This document shows, one piece after another, positions 20,338-32,374 of a DNA stretch of 64,000 bases. The notes under the pieces were generated by a model. It searched no databases. It was given only the letters and a program-made list of their open reading frames with translations, and had not been told where the DNA came from. The DNA is from Lepas anatifera (lineage: Eukaryota; Arthropoda; Thecostraca; Lepadidae), in contig JAOTON010001947.1 of assembly GCA_034440635.1 (NCBI GenBank), positions 372,001 to 436,000 of the forward strand, read 5' to 3'. A program made the position numbers and the translations under genes. How positions within the stretch are numbered: the first letter of the stretch is position 1; every line of letters begins with the position of its first letter.

Positions 20338-21329
20338 TTAAGGGGTCATTCCACCATAAATCGACCAAAAATTTCGTGAAATAAAACACTTCTATTTTGT
20401 ATTCCCTCCGAAATTGATTTCAAGGGGATTTCAAAGGTGTAGAATCTAACCATGGCGCCAAAAAATTATTTGCAAATTTGGTATGGCAGATATAGCCTCC
20501 GGCATTTTTCGGGGGTCATCATGTAGGCATTGTTTTCAATCCTATAGCTCTGCCATTTTTTTAATGATTGTAACGATATTTTACATTTTTGTTCACCATT
20601 TAACAAATTTTAATTTGACAATCTTCGATTTTTATATTTCTGCAAAATTCATGTCATGACCTCATGACCTAGTTTTTGAACGGTGACCTTGATCCGCAAT
20701 ATAGTGAAATTTATAAATTCGTGTTAAAGCATTTTTACCTTCGGAAATGCTCTCTTAGGTAAAGAAATAAAAAATGTGGCTTTCGCACTAAATATACTAC
20801 TTCTTACTTCCGAAACATGACACTAGGTGTCACTATGGAGCTGTACCCTCGTAACTCACGGTATGGTTAATGCCAGTGACGACGGAACGTCAGAATTTAA
20901 GAGGGGCGCCATGGAATTTTCAACCAATTTCTTGCCCGTCAACGCCATAGGGGGTGTTAGCCCTTACACGTACAGGGGGGGTGTTGCAACCCCCTCAAGT
21001 TTTTCAAGGATTGAAAACAAGCTTCTTAAGTTAGAGTCTTGAAATGTTGTATAGCCCCTGACGCATTCATTGCGGACATCTTTCAAAAAAATTTCCTACC
21101 CTTCAAGATCACGGAGTTAAGACCTCAAGAGTGGAAGCATGTTGGGGTCATTTGGGCGCCTGTACCCGTTTTCACGTGAATGCTCCAGACTCTTATCGTT
21201 CTTTTGCATCATTTGCTCATGAACTGTTCCAGAATATTTTCTTCCAGCCTTCGAGGCTCATTTGTTATCAGGTTAGACCTTTTATGACGTTTTTTGACAT
21301 TCAATGACCTTTATTTGACCTTGCGTGAC

Positions 21330-21900
21330 CTCAGTGATAACTCTGTGTCGAATAATGACTACAGATGCGTGTTTCAATTCGGTATTTCTAAATGAGATGG
21401 ACACCGAATTATTTGACTTGCGTCCGATACGGGCTTAACCTTTTTCGACCTGTGACGTTTTTTACCTTGAAAGGGGGTAGGCAATAACTATTGAAGAAGC
21501 AAACTTACTTGAAGTAAATGATGCAGAATAGTTTATGAATAGTCAATTTGAATGATATGGACACTAAACTAGTTGGTTTGCATATTACATGGACTTGACC
21601 TTTTTCAAAATTTGACCTTATTTGACGATGAAGGGGAGTAAGCAATAACACATGATGAAGCAGGCTCTTGGCGTAACTGATGCAAAATTTCGTATGATTA
21701 GTCAATTTGCATGAAAATGACACTGAACAAGTCGTTTTCTTCCAAAACAGACTTGACCGTTTCCAATCTTTGAACTAATTTGACCTTGAAGGGGGTGTAA
21801 GCAGTGACAGATAATTAGAAACTCACTAAATTGACGTAAATGATTCAGAAGGGCTTGTGAATAGTTCATTTAAATGATGTGGACTCTGAACTAGTTACTT
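21330..21900. repeat. Tandem repeat of about 158 bp
   Basis: Degenerate units carry gaagggggtgtaagca-type blocks at about 21,470, 21,631 and 21,788. Each is followed by a block ending in a gattagtcaatttgcatga-type segment and then a tgacc(t)ttt stretch. Confidence 0.65.
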
Positions 21901-22203
21901 TCACTTATAAGGAGTACTTTTGAGCTCTGAACTAATCCCATTCAATGTAATACACCACTAAAAGTCACCAATGATTTGTTTATAGTGCCTAAAACTTTTT
22001 CATTATAAAATAGCTAAAATAATGAGTATGCTGAGCAAAATTCACTACGAGATTACCAATGGTCAAGTTTAAACACGTTTGAAAATGCCACAAGAGATTA
22101 CCAAAGGCTATTAAAGCCGAACTGCGGTCATAACATGTTTTAAATTCAAGCTACGTCCGGGGGAACGCGACACAAAGCCTCAACATCCAAAAATCTTCCT
22201 TAA

Positions 22204-23213
22204 CCCTTGCCCCACCTAGAATAATGAAATCGATGGTCCCCCTAAGGTTTTTTGGAACAACAGAAAAACAACGATGGGAAGCACCGCGGTTGATGGTTCT
22301 ACCTCTTACCCCATTATTTTCTCATCATCCCCGAAATGTATTACCCCGGGTCTCGTTAGGTCAGGTCACCAGGCGATGTCAACCAAGGTCACCTCACTTT
22401 AACTTTTTAGCTCTACCATAGTTACATTTCTAAGCCGATCAATTTAAAACTTTCGACACTTCATGACCCCTCCGGATTCTACAAAATTTATCTTCGGGAT
22501 TTTTTCGATTTGATGACCTGAGATCAGGTCACCAGGTAGCCTCTTCCATAGAAAAAGCATGGGAAAAGCTGTCTTATGAGTTAAAAGTCACAAAATAATC
22601 GTAAATGCTCAATTTTCCCAGACAAGCGTTCTTGGACACCCTCTCATGGATCCCAGGGGCGAAATTGCCCTTCAACATATCTGAGATCATCAGAGGTCAC
22701 CAGAGTTCAAAAAAGAATTTTGACGATACATTTTGACCTAACTAAGCTACTACACTGAATCAAAGGTCATCATGTATGTCTTGTCACGAGTTTTCATTTG
22801 ATATACAACACGGTCACTTTCTTACCTTTCGAGACCTCAGGTCATATTAAGTCACGAGGTACCCTCTGGAGGTCAAACCACTGGCGGGAGGCCATTATGT
22901 TCCACAAAGCCCTGGCATTTTCCTATCAAATGATTTTTGCTAGATCTCAATAGCTCTAATGGCGTGAGAGCTATGCTCAGGTTTCTTAAGGATTGCATGC
23001 TTTACTGGAAATAGCCTATCGTGATATAACTTGACTTCTGGAGGTCATAACATAGACCTGATCGCTTAAATTTGTTTGTAAAATCTTACTGAATTCACAT
23101 GAGCTTTCTTATGCCTTTGCAGCTTTGCGCTAATTTCCATATTTTCGGAGTTAAGGGACATTTATGGCCCCCCAGTGGGGCGAAGGTGGCGCCGGACCCC
23201 GGTGGGGCGCGGG
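22204..23213 (-). mobile_element. TTAA-flanked element (about 1.0 kb), family A
   Basis: Flanked by TTAA at 22,200-22,203 and 23,214-23,217. Ends are cccttgccccacc and, inverted, cccgcgccccacc. It is the inverse orientation of the copies at 35,510-36,534 and 39,287-40,194. The body is rich in AGGTCA and TGACCT hexamers. It is non-coding and sits inside the element at 20,338-24,044. Confidence 0.8.
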
Positions 23214-23518
23214 TTAAGTGCTACTGGAAATGACATCATAGTTCGGTGATTCAATGTGACGGGAACACATTCATTTTCAAAAGATTTACAATGATCCAAA
23301 CAACCATACATAACATTTACAACAGCTAAGCTCATTCCCAAAGGGACAATAATGTGAATCCAAAATAGGGGAGGGTTACCCCCTATTCCTGTGCTTGTGT
23401 TAAAATGCTTCAATTCTAGGTTGACTGCTTGATTTTGATTCTTCAAAAGTTTTTATTTTAAAGCTGCAAGTCAATTATAACATGAATTACGATAGCATAG
23501 CTCCACAGTGACACCTAG

Positions 23519-23531
23519 TGTTATATATATA

Positions 23532-23580
<49 letters not shown>
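23519..23580. repeat. (AT)n microsatellite
   Basis: Uninterrupted TA repeat after one atgcat interruption, within the right arm of the inverted-repeat element. Confidence 0.95.
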
Positions 23581-23583
<3 letters not shown>

Positions 23584-24049
23584 GCTAAAAGTAGTATATG
23601 CATTTCAAAAGTAATTTTTCCTTTATTTGATATGAGAGACTACTACCATATGTCAAAACACTTTCAAGAGAACTTTTGAATTTCACTGTACTACGGGTCA
23701 AAGGCTACCGTTATAAAACTAGGTCATGAGGTCCCCAAATATTTTTTGTTTAAATTTCAAAATTGAAGATGGCCAAAATGTTGCCCGTAAAGTTTACATC
23801 ATAAAGTTATAAAATTTTTAGAAAGCACTTGAAACTTTTTGGAACTATAGGCATTCTAATCAATGCCTGTGTAATGACCTTCAGAAATTGCCGGATGCTA
23901 TTTCTCTCAAACTGATTTTTAAATAATTTTGTGGGTGCCATGGGTGGATTCTACACCCCTCTGAGTCTCCATATACCAATTTTGGACGAAATTAAAAATA
24001 TTATGGTTTTATTCCTTGGTCGACTTATGGTGGAATGCCCTAATACCAT

Positions 24050-26060
24050 CATACTCTAAATGAACCTCAATAACGAACAGATTCATAGAAAATAATGATT
24101 GTATGCTACCATGTTTTGCCAAAAACACGGATTGTCAGATTTTCTGCAAGCTGTAACTCCAAAACCCGTATTTTGGGAAATTAAATATTCTCATATATGA
24201 ATCCTACGCCATTGATAACAATGTGTACGAAGTTGGAATGAAATTTGGGACTATGGTATGTAAAATCCAGGTAGTGCCTGATCGATTTGTCCTTGAACAC
24301 CCCATGTATGAAGGTATATTTGTCGCTCATTGACGCTATTTATGTTTCCTCTCACATGCCAGACCGGATGCGTCTGAATGACCTGTCTCGTACCGCCTGG
24401 GGATGATGCTTTCATTCGTCATGCCTGGAACCAAGCGCATGCACAAGATATTTGTCCTATTCATTGCAGGTTCTTAGCTAAAATACGCTTTGTATATGTT
24501 TGTGAATACGCCCTTCCTGAAAACTAAGTCATAGATCAGCTCCTGGACAATGCATTTTTTCAAAGGTTTCGGAGAATCGTCCCAGTTTAGTTTCAGGAAA
24601 AGCTAGGAAGTCTCGAAGTCTATCGCGAGCCGCTTGGGAGATATTCGAGAAAACTGAGGAATGAAGAATTCAGCCCCCCTCCCTCCGACAGGAATATGTT
24701 TCAAAAGCAGTGTGTGCTGCAGTGGAGGGTCTTGACTGATCTTTTAGGGGGCGACGGGGTCAAAATTGTGAAATTCACAGTTTATTTTAGAATAAAAGGC
24801 AGATTCAGAATAGTTTGGATCCAGTGCTGCTTTGACCTCCACCCACACACCTCCAACCTGGATCCGTCAATGGTCTGCTGGTCGAAATCGCATGAATAGG
24901 TACTTTATGATCGCGTGAAAGAGGAGATTGCTGTGCGTCGTTGCAGTGAAGTCACAAGCGGCCAATATCGACTGACCAGCCGTGGGCATGCGATCCCTAT
25001 CAGAAAATCGCGCTGCCTGGGACGGCGGCGCCGCGTGGTGGCACGACCATTTGAAAAATGCACCGGGCGGCCGGCCACGCACTGGACGGGTCCACGGGGC
25101 TCCAGTTCCGAACGAACCGCTGACCAGGGCCGGCGCGCCGGAGTGGCTCTCTCCTGACCTATCAAGTTTGCAGGGTGATGACGCAATACTTGTATTTGGA
25201 CGACTGCCCGCAATGGTAAGATGGCGTTCATTTACAACCAGGGGAATCAGTGCCAAATGCACCACGTCCTCTGAGTGGGATTGTCTGATGATACCTGAGT
25301 GCCCAGGAGTGTCGCCACCGGGACAGTGTGCGGGGTCCCCCTTAGTGTCGAAAAGCTGGTTGTCCCCATTTCCGCCACACTTTTTGCCGGGATTATCGTT
25401 GAAATAGTTCTGGGACGAAAATGTTGTCCTGCTTTTTTCATCAGGCTGCACCGGCGTTTAATATCAAAAGCGTGACAAGTATTTATCTAGCCAATCGATT
25501 GATTTGACAGATTCATATAAACATCCATTGCTGCCCCCTGCCCCTGTCTTCTCCCTCGCTGCGCTCGAAAATCTGTGGTGACGCCCTCGCCTGAGCCCTA
25601 TCTGGATGGGCCGCGTCGTGAGGATATTTCACTATGATTTCGTCACTGATAGGACCTCCATCCGTCGCTTAATTAGGGTGGAGTGATAAATAACAGCGGT
25701 CAAACCTAGACGTGGGGCCTCTCACACCTGAGATCAGACATCTTTCCAAGACTTTTGCTGGGGTGAGTAGATAGATATATGTTAAAAAAGTCCAACCACA
25801 GGTTTATTAGTTTCGATTCCATGACGTCCTCCGGGTCTTCCCTTGTGATCTGTTGGCCTGTCTAGATACAAGTAAATTCCAGCACAAAAAAACTGGAATG
25901 ATTCAGGAGATAACACAATTCTATTGTTTGATGTCGAAATTTCAGTAGAACTCAAAAACCTATGGTACCAGATATCACTTATAAAACATGCAATAAACAC
26001 AAAACGCACGGATGAACTGCCAGCTCTACATCAAATGGCAACCCCCATAATATCAATTTG
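24050..26060. other. Unassigned region with a GC-rich island
   Basis: 24,050-24,860 shows nothing. 24,890-25,450 is GC-rich and open on both strands (194 codons minus, 141 codons plus), without recognisable domains, membrane spans or biased composition. Opposing open frames suggest composition rather than a gene. 25,450-26,060 shows nothing. Confidence 0.4.
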
Positions 26061-26070
26061 ACTGGTGCTG

Positions 26071-26072
<2 letters not shown>

Positions 26073-26130
<58 letters not shown>
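26073..26130. repeat. (TA)n microsatellite
   Basis: Continuous TA dinucleotides. Confidence 0.95.
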
Positions 26131-26132
<2 letters not shown>

Positions 26133-26171
26133 CATACATCATTTGGTTCGCCGTAACGAGAGGAAACGAAT

Positions 26172-26628
26172 CAGGGGCGTAGCCATGGGGGCGGCAGAGA
26201 CAGCCACCCCCCCTGAGGGCCCGGTGTAACCCGTTGTTACTGTGGCATGTGCCGGTCACGTGGTTTGCCCTGCCCCGGGCAGTGACCGGCCAGCCGGCCG
26301 CCGCGCTCGGTTGGTGGGGGTCGGCAGTGGAGCCATGGACCTGACTGAATAGACATCGCTCTCTCGAACATGCGTGTTCATTGGAACGGCTAACACCCGG
26401 AAGGGACCCCTGAGGACGCGGGCTGCGCGAAGCGTAGCTCACCCGCACTATGCTCTGTGGCCAAATTTGAAATCTTATACCAGACAGGGCCCTCTTAAGC
26501 CCTCTTCAGCACTCTATTCTGCAACAATCCGGGCCCTTTTTACCCATCATGGCCCTCTTAGCGCTGTCGCAGGGGCCTTTTTCGGGGTCTTGCCCCTCCC
26601 CCTGAGCGAAATTCTGGCTACGCCCCTG
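26172..26628. mobile_element. hAT-type MITE with 8-bp target duplication
   Basis: 457 bp with inverted ends CAGGGGCGTAGCCA and tggctacgcccctg, flanked by a perfect 8-bp duplication AAACGAAT (26,164-26,171 and 26,629-26,636). Eight-base duplications and CAGGG termini are the hAT signature. There is no transposase. The interior carries the uninterrupted block ccctcttaagccctcttcag; its TTAA (26,495-26,498) is the empty-site equivalent of the insertion at 58,306. Confidence 0.9.
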
Positions 26629-26815
26629 AAACGAATGGTGCTCAAAAATCATTCTAACTCAACTCTGTCAGACGCTAAAGCCCAGAAACTCTTCTCTAAC
26701 ATGTCACCTGCTAGAACAATGCGTGTCCCATGTCTATATTTTTCAGAATCTTCTGGAATCGGCCTCACTCCATTGCCTTTCTCCTATTCATTTTACCCTG
26801 CAGAGCCTCCCCGAG

Positions 26816-26997
26816 GAGCGCGGTTATATAGTGGTTAGTAGGCTCGCTTTCCGCGCAGCCGACCCGGGTTCAAGACCCGGCTGATTCCGCTGGGCAAGGA
26901 ACAATGTAGATCCCGAGAAACCAATCCAACAGGGAGAGAATTGGCACCAGATAACCCCTGCAGTTGGTTCGTCGATAAACCTTACAAATTATAAGCC
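26816..26997 (+). mobile_element. tRNA-derived SINE, copy 1
   Basis: 182 bp flanked by a 13-bp perfect direct repeat GAGCCTCCCCGAG (26,803-26,815 and 26,998-27,010), the mark of LINE-driven retroposition. The 5' head is tRNA-like: a tatagtggttag D-arm, and a CCGGG-TTCAAGA-CCCGG T-arm with B box GGTTCAAGACC. The body (aatccaacagggagagaattggca) and the tail (gttggttcgtcgataaacc) match copies at 30,591-30,748 and 53,625-53,797. No poly-A tail is seen. Confidence 0.88.
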
Positions 26998-27009
26998 GAG
27001 CCTCCCCGA

Positions 27010-28271
27010 GCCCCGAACCCATGTGCCTCCTCTTTAATGTCTCGTGGCAGTGATCTAGACCGCGAATATGGGATCCGTTTTGATGAGGAGGATGGATGAG
27101 CATTGGCGGATCCAGAAACAGACAGGGGCAGATAGCATCAGCTGACCTTTATCCCGGTGGGTTGTGTTTGAACACACCCCCTTCCCCCTCCCTCGGATTT
27201 TTTCCAGTAGCGCCAAAAAAAGAATGGCGCGAAGCGCCGTCGTACTTGGCACCCACACCTTATTCTTGATCAATTCTGCAACCTTTCCTAAAATCTTAAG
27301 GTCAGGTCATCTCAGGTAAGGACATCAGTGCAGATCAAGTACCCTCACCTCCGAAACTTTTAAGACAGCATATCTAAGAATAGGGTTAATCTATCCAATT
27401 GAAACTAATGTCTCATAATTGACCCACCGAGTGCTATAAAATATAGTTCAGGATTTGATCATAGTATCCTAGGCCCCTTTCCAGGTCCATGCTGCAAGTT
27501 TGGATTTTTAACCCCTGAGGCTACTTAAGCTGGTTGTCAGATTTTGGTTTCAAGAAAGGATGAGACTGAGGTTACTGGACTGTAACCTTTACCTGACCGT
27601 ACGTCTGGTCTTTTTATATTTTGACCAAATATAGTCATATCATACATTAATTCGTTCGCCGTAAAGAGAGGAAGCGCATGGTGCCTAAGAGGCATTCTAA
27701 ATCAACTGTCAGACGATAGAGCCCAGAAACTCTTCTCTAATATGTCACCTTCTTTGACCTGTCATGGCCTCTATATTGACCCGAGCCAAAAAGCCAGTTA
27801 TTTAGTTTCTTCATGAATTTGTATGAGCTATCCACCAGCGTTCACGTTTTTCGCTCTCCCTTATAGGAGCAGAGATTGAGGGGGTGTGACCAGGGCCAAG
27901 TTGGCTCGGAAGCCCACGGGGGGGTGTTGATAGACATCAAATGAAAAATTGTTCATTTAAGAATATGGTACACTGGTTGATCAGCGATTCGAGTTTGGTA
28001 GGGGCTCATGGGTGTCAAAAGCGGAGGGGAAGGGGCGGGGACATCCCCCACAACCCAACTAAGACGGGTACGTTTGCCCCTCAAATAAGATACCTGACTG
28101 CGAAAGTTTTGTCTTTTACGCTTATTAACGTGGACTCGCGCAAATATTTTCAGGGTTAGTCCTACTAGAACTGCCTTGATAGCATTACCGCTGACTGCTA
28201 CTACGTGTTGGCTTATTTGCCTCCCCCCGGATCGTCGCCTGGTTGAAGTTCGTCCTCTACCCCCCTTGCCC
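27010..28271. other. Repeat fragments, no gene
   Basis: Starts of a ttggcggatccag-type MITE lie at 27,104, with AGGTCA-containing sequence around 27,300. Otherwise nothing is supported. Confidence 0.35.
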
Positions 28272-29700
28272 CAGGGGCGTAGCCAAGGGGGCAGCAGGGA
28301 CAGACGCCCCCTGAGGGCCCGAAGGGCCCCTCAAGGGTATGGGTCGTGCGAAGCGTGGCCCGACCGCACTATGCTCTGTGACAAAATTTAAAATTTCCAT
28401 ACCAGACAGGGCTCTCTTAAGCCCTCTTCAGCACTCTATTCTGTAACAAGCAGGGCCCTTCTTACCCATAAAAACTGTTTGTAAAAAGATGTCCAGTGAA
28501 CCACTGGGGACCCGGGCCCCTTGTCCTCAGAAGGGCGAGTTGGTGAGCTGGGCCCTCTTTAACCGACAAAGCCAGGATACCCAGCCGGACCATTTGGGCA
28601 CCACGGACCCTATGCGACTCGCAGGCTGTCAGGGCCCTGTCTATAGCCGCCAGGGACCTGTAAGATGAGCTGGGGCCTCTTTTAGTGATGAGGTCATTGT
28701 GGCTAGCAGGGCCCGTTTTAGCCCACAGGGCCCACTCTGACAGTCAGGACTTCCTTACATTAGAGAAGCCTCCAAACTAGTAGTACCAACTGCTCTCTGC
28801 AGGGCTTTCTATCGCCAGCAGGGCCCTCTCTGGTCAGCTGAGCCCTCTACAGAGGCGTAACCAAGAAGAAGCGGCTGGTGCGGCTGCCTCCTTTAGGGCC
28901 CGAAGGGCCCTCTCGAAGATAGCGCGAGGCGCAGCCCGCCCGTCTCTGTGGCCTGCCGTGGAACTTCATGTCCAACAGGGCCCTCTTTAGCCCGCTCCAG
29001 TACTCCATTCTGAGACAGGCAGGGCCTTTTTGACCATCGGAACCCTGAGGGTCCTCTGAACCACTTAAACCCTTCAAGGCCCTCTGTCGACAGTAGGGCG
29101 TTCTCTGGTCAGCTGGGCCCTCCTTGACCGATAAAGCCACTATTGCCAGCAAGGCTCTTTAGGCAGCAGGGCCCACTGGGGCTCGCACGGCCAGCTATAG
29201 CCAGCGGGGCGCTGTCTGAACATCTGAGCCCTCTTTATGTGAGAAGGCGATTGGGGCAAGCAGGGACATTTTTAGGCTGGAGGACCCACTCTATCAAGGC
29301 CCTCGTTAACAGAGAATCTTTTGAACCAGTAGGATCGATAGGACTCTATATCGTCAGCAGGGCCCTCTCTTGTCAGCTGGATTCTCTAAAGGCGATACTG
29401 AGGGCCCTGTTGACCCTCTAAGCCCACCGCAGACCTCTGTAGTTTGTAAAGTCCTTTGAAACAGCTAACAAATTTTGACCTGCAAGACCTTTTATGGTTA
29501 AAATGACCCATATAACCCATTTAACCTATAGCCATCAGGGTCCATTGTAACCCACAGGGTCCTCGCGAATAAGCATAACCAGCTGGGCCCTCCTTTTTAA
29601 GGGACAAGCCGCTGTGTTTAGCATAGCCCTTTGTAGCCAGCAGGGCCTGCTGTGCTATCAGAAGAATATTTGTAACTATAGGAAGCTTTGAAACCAGTTG
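28272..29700. repeat. hAT-type left end followed by GGGCCC minisatellite
   Basis: Begins CAGGGGCGTAGCCAAGG, matching the MITE at 26,172 for about 200 bp. It includes the empty TTAA site at 28,417-28,420. It then runs into degenerate units of about 30 bp built on cagcagggccctct. A second diverged left end (cagaggcgtaaccaag) is at 28,856. No matching right end was found. Confidence 0.7.
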
Positions 29701-29713
29701 AACCCATAATTCA

Positions 29714-32370
29714 CTATAGACTAGAACAAGTCGTCAGAAAATAATTTCCGATTTCGGATCAAGAGTAGTGATTTTATTATGTCATGATATGTTGCAAACA
29801 TGATGCAAGCAAAACAAATCCGATGAATCTACGTTTAATGGGCGCGGAACGGCTTTTTCTGAAGGCATGTTTTCAGTAGGACGGCGTTGAAGTCTCCATT
29901 GACTTCACGATGCATTGCTGTCAGTATCCTTGCAGCACGGTAACTTGGTTACCAACATCAAAACGTCGGATCCATTTGCACCCGATCCGTAGCCAGGCGG
30001 ATGCACTGTATACCGGGGCAGATACTGAGAGGCCAAGGCACCCTCTGGTCCTTTCCTGGTCACCCCCTTGTACTGAAGATAGGTGGATTTCTCAAGTTTT
30101 GAACCTTAACAACTTTGGAAATTGTTGACGTTTAAAGGGGATGTGGCACCTTGGTCGTATCCTGGAATTTAGTGTAATTAGGGGTACTTCTAGCCGAAAA
30201 TCATTGAACCGTCCCTGATTGCTCTGATTTCTCTAAAATTTACCATAAGCTCAATATTTTTATCTTTAAAATGCGCCTCTAGGGGAAAAATAAATAGCTG
30301 CCCGTGGATGATGTCTTGATCTGGTAACCACTACCATATTCAATAGGCTTCAAGGGCTTCGATTAGATGATACTCACCGTGACGTCAGCACATGTCGTCA
30401 CACCAACAACTGACGACTGTGGCCTGCTGCTCAGGGTACATGAGGGGTGCATTTTAGGTAGGTTTTAGCTTTTATCTAAGGAACCTTCGAGTTTCAAGAC
30501 AAATGAGATATTGAGTACCGGGTTTTCCGGCATGCTTTACAACTTGGCTATCTCAGTCAAAATCATGTTATAAAGGTGCCTCATTCCCTTTAACGACGCA
30601 CCAACCTCTTGGATTATACGGTGTCGCCAACTCTCATCCTGTTGGGAGGGATAGTCAGGTTGTCCTCATTCACTGTCCCTGCCGTGGATTTGAACCCGGA
30701 ACCTATGGTGCAGGATACAGATGTGCTGCCTACTGCAACACAGCATCCCCCCTTCCGTAATAACTCTGGCTAGTCAGCTGGTTGAGCTTTTTCTCTAGTT
30801 GAGCACCGACTTAGATTTGGGTCCGGCTACGAGCATAGTTTGTATGTGAGACCTTGGAGTAAGACATTGTAGAAATGTCATAATCAAATCATCAGACTGG
30901 AGGCTGTAGGTATGCTATCCTGCGTCATGGGAACTTTGACTCACACGTTTTTGAAACAAACCGGATTGACGACTAATTCTATTTGCTTGCCGTGTTTATT
31001 TGTCCGACGCATGATTAATGCTGTGAGTATGTCTTAATCCCCATCATATATTTGCAGATGACCTGGTAACTCGAATATCCTACACACATTAAACAATACA
31101 CATCAATTCTGTAGTACATTAGACATGAGTTTTACTTGTTATCCATCCTTTATATAAGCAGACCATTGCAAGGTCTTTCTTGGGCCTCACTTTGCCGGTC
31201 TCTGCCTGTGAGTAAACCTAGCCCTGATGAGGTCGTCCCTCCTGTCGTATCCGAACACAGCCTCGGAGTCGGCCGTTACCTCCTTCACACACAGTTCCAC
31301 GCCCTGACCATGAACGAGTAAGTCGACAACTTCCATGGAAGTAGTCTGAAACATCTTCATCTCCTCGGTAGGAAGGCTCAGAGTGAGCACAGGATAGCCT
31401 ACCTACAGCCTCCAGTCTCATTATTACATTACTACACTGTCTTACTCCAAGGTCTCACATACAAACCACGCTCGTAGCCAGACCCAAATCTGAGTAGGTG
31501 CTCAACTAGAGAAAAAGCTCAACCAGCTGTAAGGCAACTGGTGGCACCAAGTTGTAAGGCATACCGGAAAACCCGGTACTCAATATCTCATTTGTCTTGA
31601 AACACGAAGCTTCCGTAGATAAAAGCTAAAACCTACCTGAAATGTACCCCTCATGCGCCCTGTGCAGCAGGCCACAGTTGTTAGTTGTTGGTGTGACGAC
31701 ATATGCTGACGTCACGGTGAGTATCAGCCAATCGAAGCCCTTGAAGCCTATTGAATATGGTAGTGGCTACCAGATCATGACATCATCCACGGGCAGGTAT
31801 TTATTTTCCCCTAGAGGTGCATTTTAAAAATAAAAATATTGAGCTTATTGTACATGTTTAGAGAAATCAGGGACGGTTCCATGATTTTCGGCTAAAAAGT
31901 ATCTCTTATTACACTAAATTCCAGGATTCGACCAATGCACCACATTCCCTTTAAACGTCAACAATTTCCAAAGTTGTTAAGGTTCAAAACTCGAGAACTC
32001 CACCTATCGTCAATACAAGGGGGTGACCAGGAAAGGACCAAAGGGTGCCCTGGCCTCTCAGCAGCTGCTCGGGAATCCAGTGCATCCGCCTAGCTACGGG
32101 CCGGGTGCAAATGGATCCGACGTTTTGATGTCGGTAACCAAGTTACCGTGCTGCAAGGATAATGACAGCAATGCATCGTGAAGTCAATGGAGACTTCAAC
32201 GCCGTCCTACTGAAAACATGCCTTCAGAAAAAGCCGTTCCGCGCCCATTAAACGTAGATTCATCGGATTTGTTTTGCTTGCATCATGTTTGCAACATATC
32301 ATGACATAATGAAATCACTACTCTTAATCCGAAATCGGAAATTATTTTACTGACGACTCGGTCTACTGTA
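29714..32370. mobile_element. 2.66-kb palindromic (foldback) element
   Basis: Left arm 29,714-30,925 and right arm 31,385-32,370 are inverted copies, from gtcgtcagaaaataatttccg and its inverse at the ends through to cctacagcctccagtct near the centre, leaving a loop of about 460 bp. Each arm holds a perfect TGACGTCA (30,380-30,387; 31,707-31,714). It lies inside GGGCCC-type minisatellite. No coding sequence. A fragment occurs at 12,610-12,725. Confidence 0.85.
30591..30748 (-). mobile_element. tRNA-derived SINE, copy 2 (inside left palindrome arm)
   Basis: On the minus strand it has a B box in ggttccgggttcaaatcc, then the body ccaacaggatgagagttggcga, then the tail ggttggtgcgtcgttaaa. It is missing from the corresponding place in the right arm (near 31,530-31,550), so it inserted after the two arms were formed. 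No clear target duplication was found. Confidence 0.75.
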
Positions 32371-32374
32371 GACC

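Larger units (their letters stand above)
20338..24044. mobile_element. Long inverted-repeat element with TTAA-like flank
   Basis: Left arm 20,342-about 20,870 and right arm about 23,475-24,040 are inverted copies. Termini are ggggtcattccaccataa and, inverted, gggcattccaccataag. The left side is flanked by TTAA (20,338-20,341), the right by TAAT. Arm content is related to the palindromic element at 1,350-9,405 (gcatttttcgggggtcat... near 20,503). The interior holds a 158-bp tandem repeat and a nested TTAA element. No transposase ORF is present. Confidence 0.65.

Noticed and set aside
24867..25451. 194-codon minus-strand frame in a GC-rich island
   Set aside because: No recognisable motif, long open frames on the opposite strand, and no clear start or splice context.
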